Source: Branchipolynoe longqiensis
Taxonomy: Eukaryota; Annelida; Polychaeta; Phyllodocida; Polynoidae
Reading direction: 5' to 3'
Assembly (NCBI GenBank): GCA_030323885.1
Contig: CM059187.1
Span: forward strand, 135,461,826-135,525,825
Length of the DNA: 64,000 nucleotides
The position numbers and the translations under genes are program-made. Under the pieces are notes generated by a model. That model did not search any database and was not told the origin of the DNA. It saw nothing but the letters and a program-made list of their open reading frames with translations. Shown piece by piece: positions 63,901 to 64,000 of the stretch. Numbering within the stretch: the first letter of the stretch is position 1; the number at the start of each line of letters is the position of its first letter.

Positions 63901-64000
63901 CCACGGAAACACCCCCACTGCAAAGTCTCCACTGCCCACAATGGTATAGTGATTAGTCATTTATTTAGTAGATGGGAGTTCAATACAATCGAATGGGCGT

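Overview
This is a 64-kb stretch of animal nuclear DNA made almost entirely of repeats. I find no convincing host gene, no bacterial-type operon and no rRNA gene. It looks like an invertebrate, most likely a mollusc. A copy of the broadly molluscan SINE type whose body contains GTGCATATAAAAGA lies at 34310-34545. DIRS, RTE and CR1-like retroelements, Tigger-like MITEs and very abundant microsatellites surround it. The molluscan call is inference from repeat content. Two assembly gaps of about 500 N (2739-3238 and 48926-49424) interrupt the window.

The main genetic object is a structurally complete DIRS-type tyrosine-recombinase retrotransposon at 53810-59230. It has a Gag-like ORF broken by a stop and probable frameshifts, an intact RT-RNase H-methyltransferase-like ORF (55978-57828) and an intact tyrosine recombinase ORF (57678-58787). 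Split inverted termini surround an internal complementary region that is the exact reverse complement of the joined ends. Reverse transcriptase would copy the RNA, RNase H would remove the template, the internal complementary region would template joining of the two ends into a circle, and the recombinase would insert the circle at a short core, here TAT. A decayed relative occupies 1-2738 and runs into the first gap. Next to that gap lies a 5'-truncated RTE-like LINE (to 4508) with the short UTR and simple-repeat tail typical of that clade. A CR1/L2-like LINE scrap lies near 32 kb.

The rest is layered non-autonomous elements. One tRNA-derived SINE (here SINE-A, about 330 bp) has about 25 full or partial copies on both strands, in two subfamilies whose heads and tails go together. 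Two further tRNA-headed SINEs (SINE-B, SINE-C) and a molluscan-type SINE are present. MITEs include Tigger-like elements with CAGT..ACC ends and TA targets, a 410-bp element with hairpin ends and 9-bp target duplications, a foldback family built of GTTGAACGTA iterons, and a 330-bp family ending in GCATAGTCCGATG.

Tandem arrays include a 56-bp satellite (45.6-48.5 kb), a roughly 34-bp satellite carrying CCATATATGG (35.2-36.1 kb), an approximately 80-bp minisatellite (11.3-12.7 kb), a degenerate 30-bp array (21.9-22.8 kb), GGAGGCA heptamers (33-34 kb) and many simple repeats. Several CpG-rich stretches (around 12.8, 17.4, 18.6, 21.5, 41.6 and 51.8 kb) carry promoter-like motifs but no coding exon that I can support.
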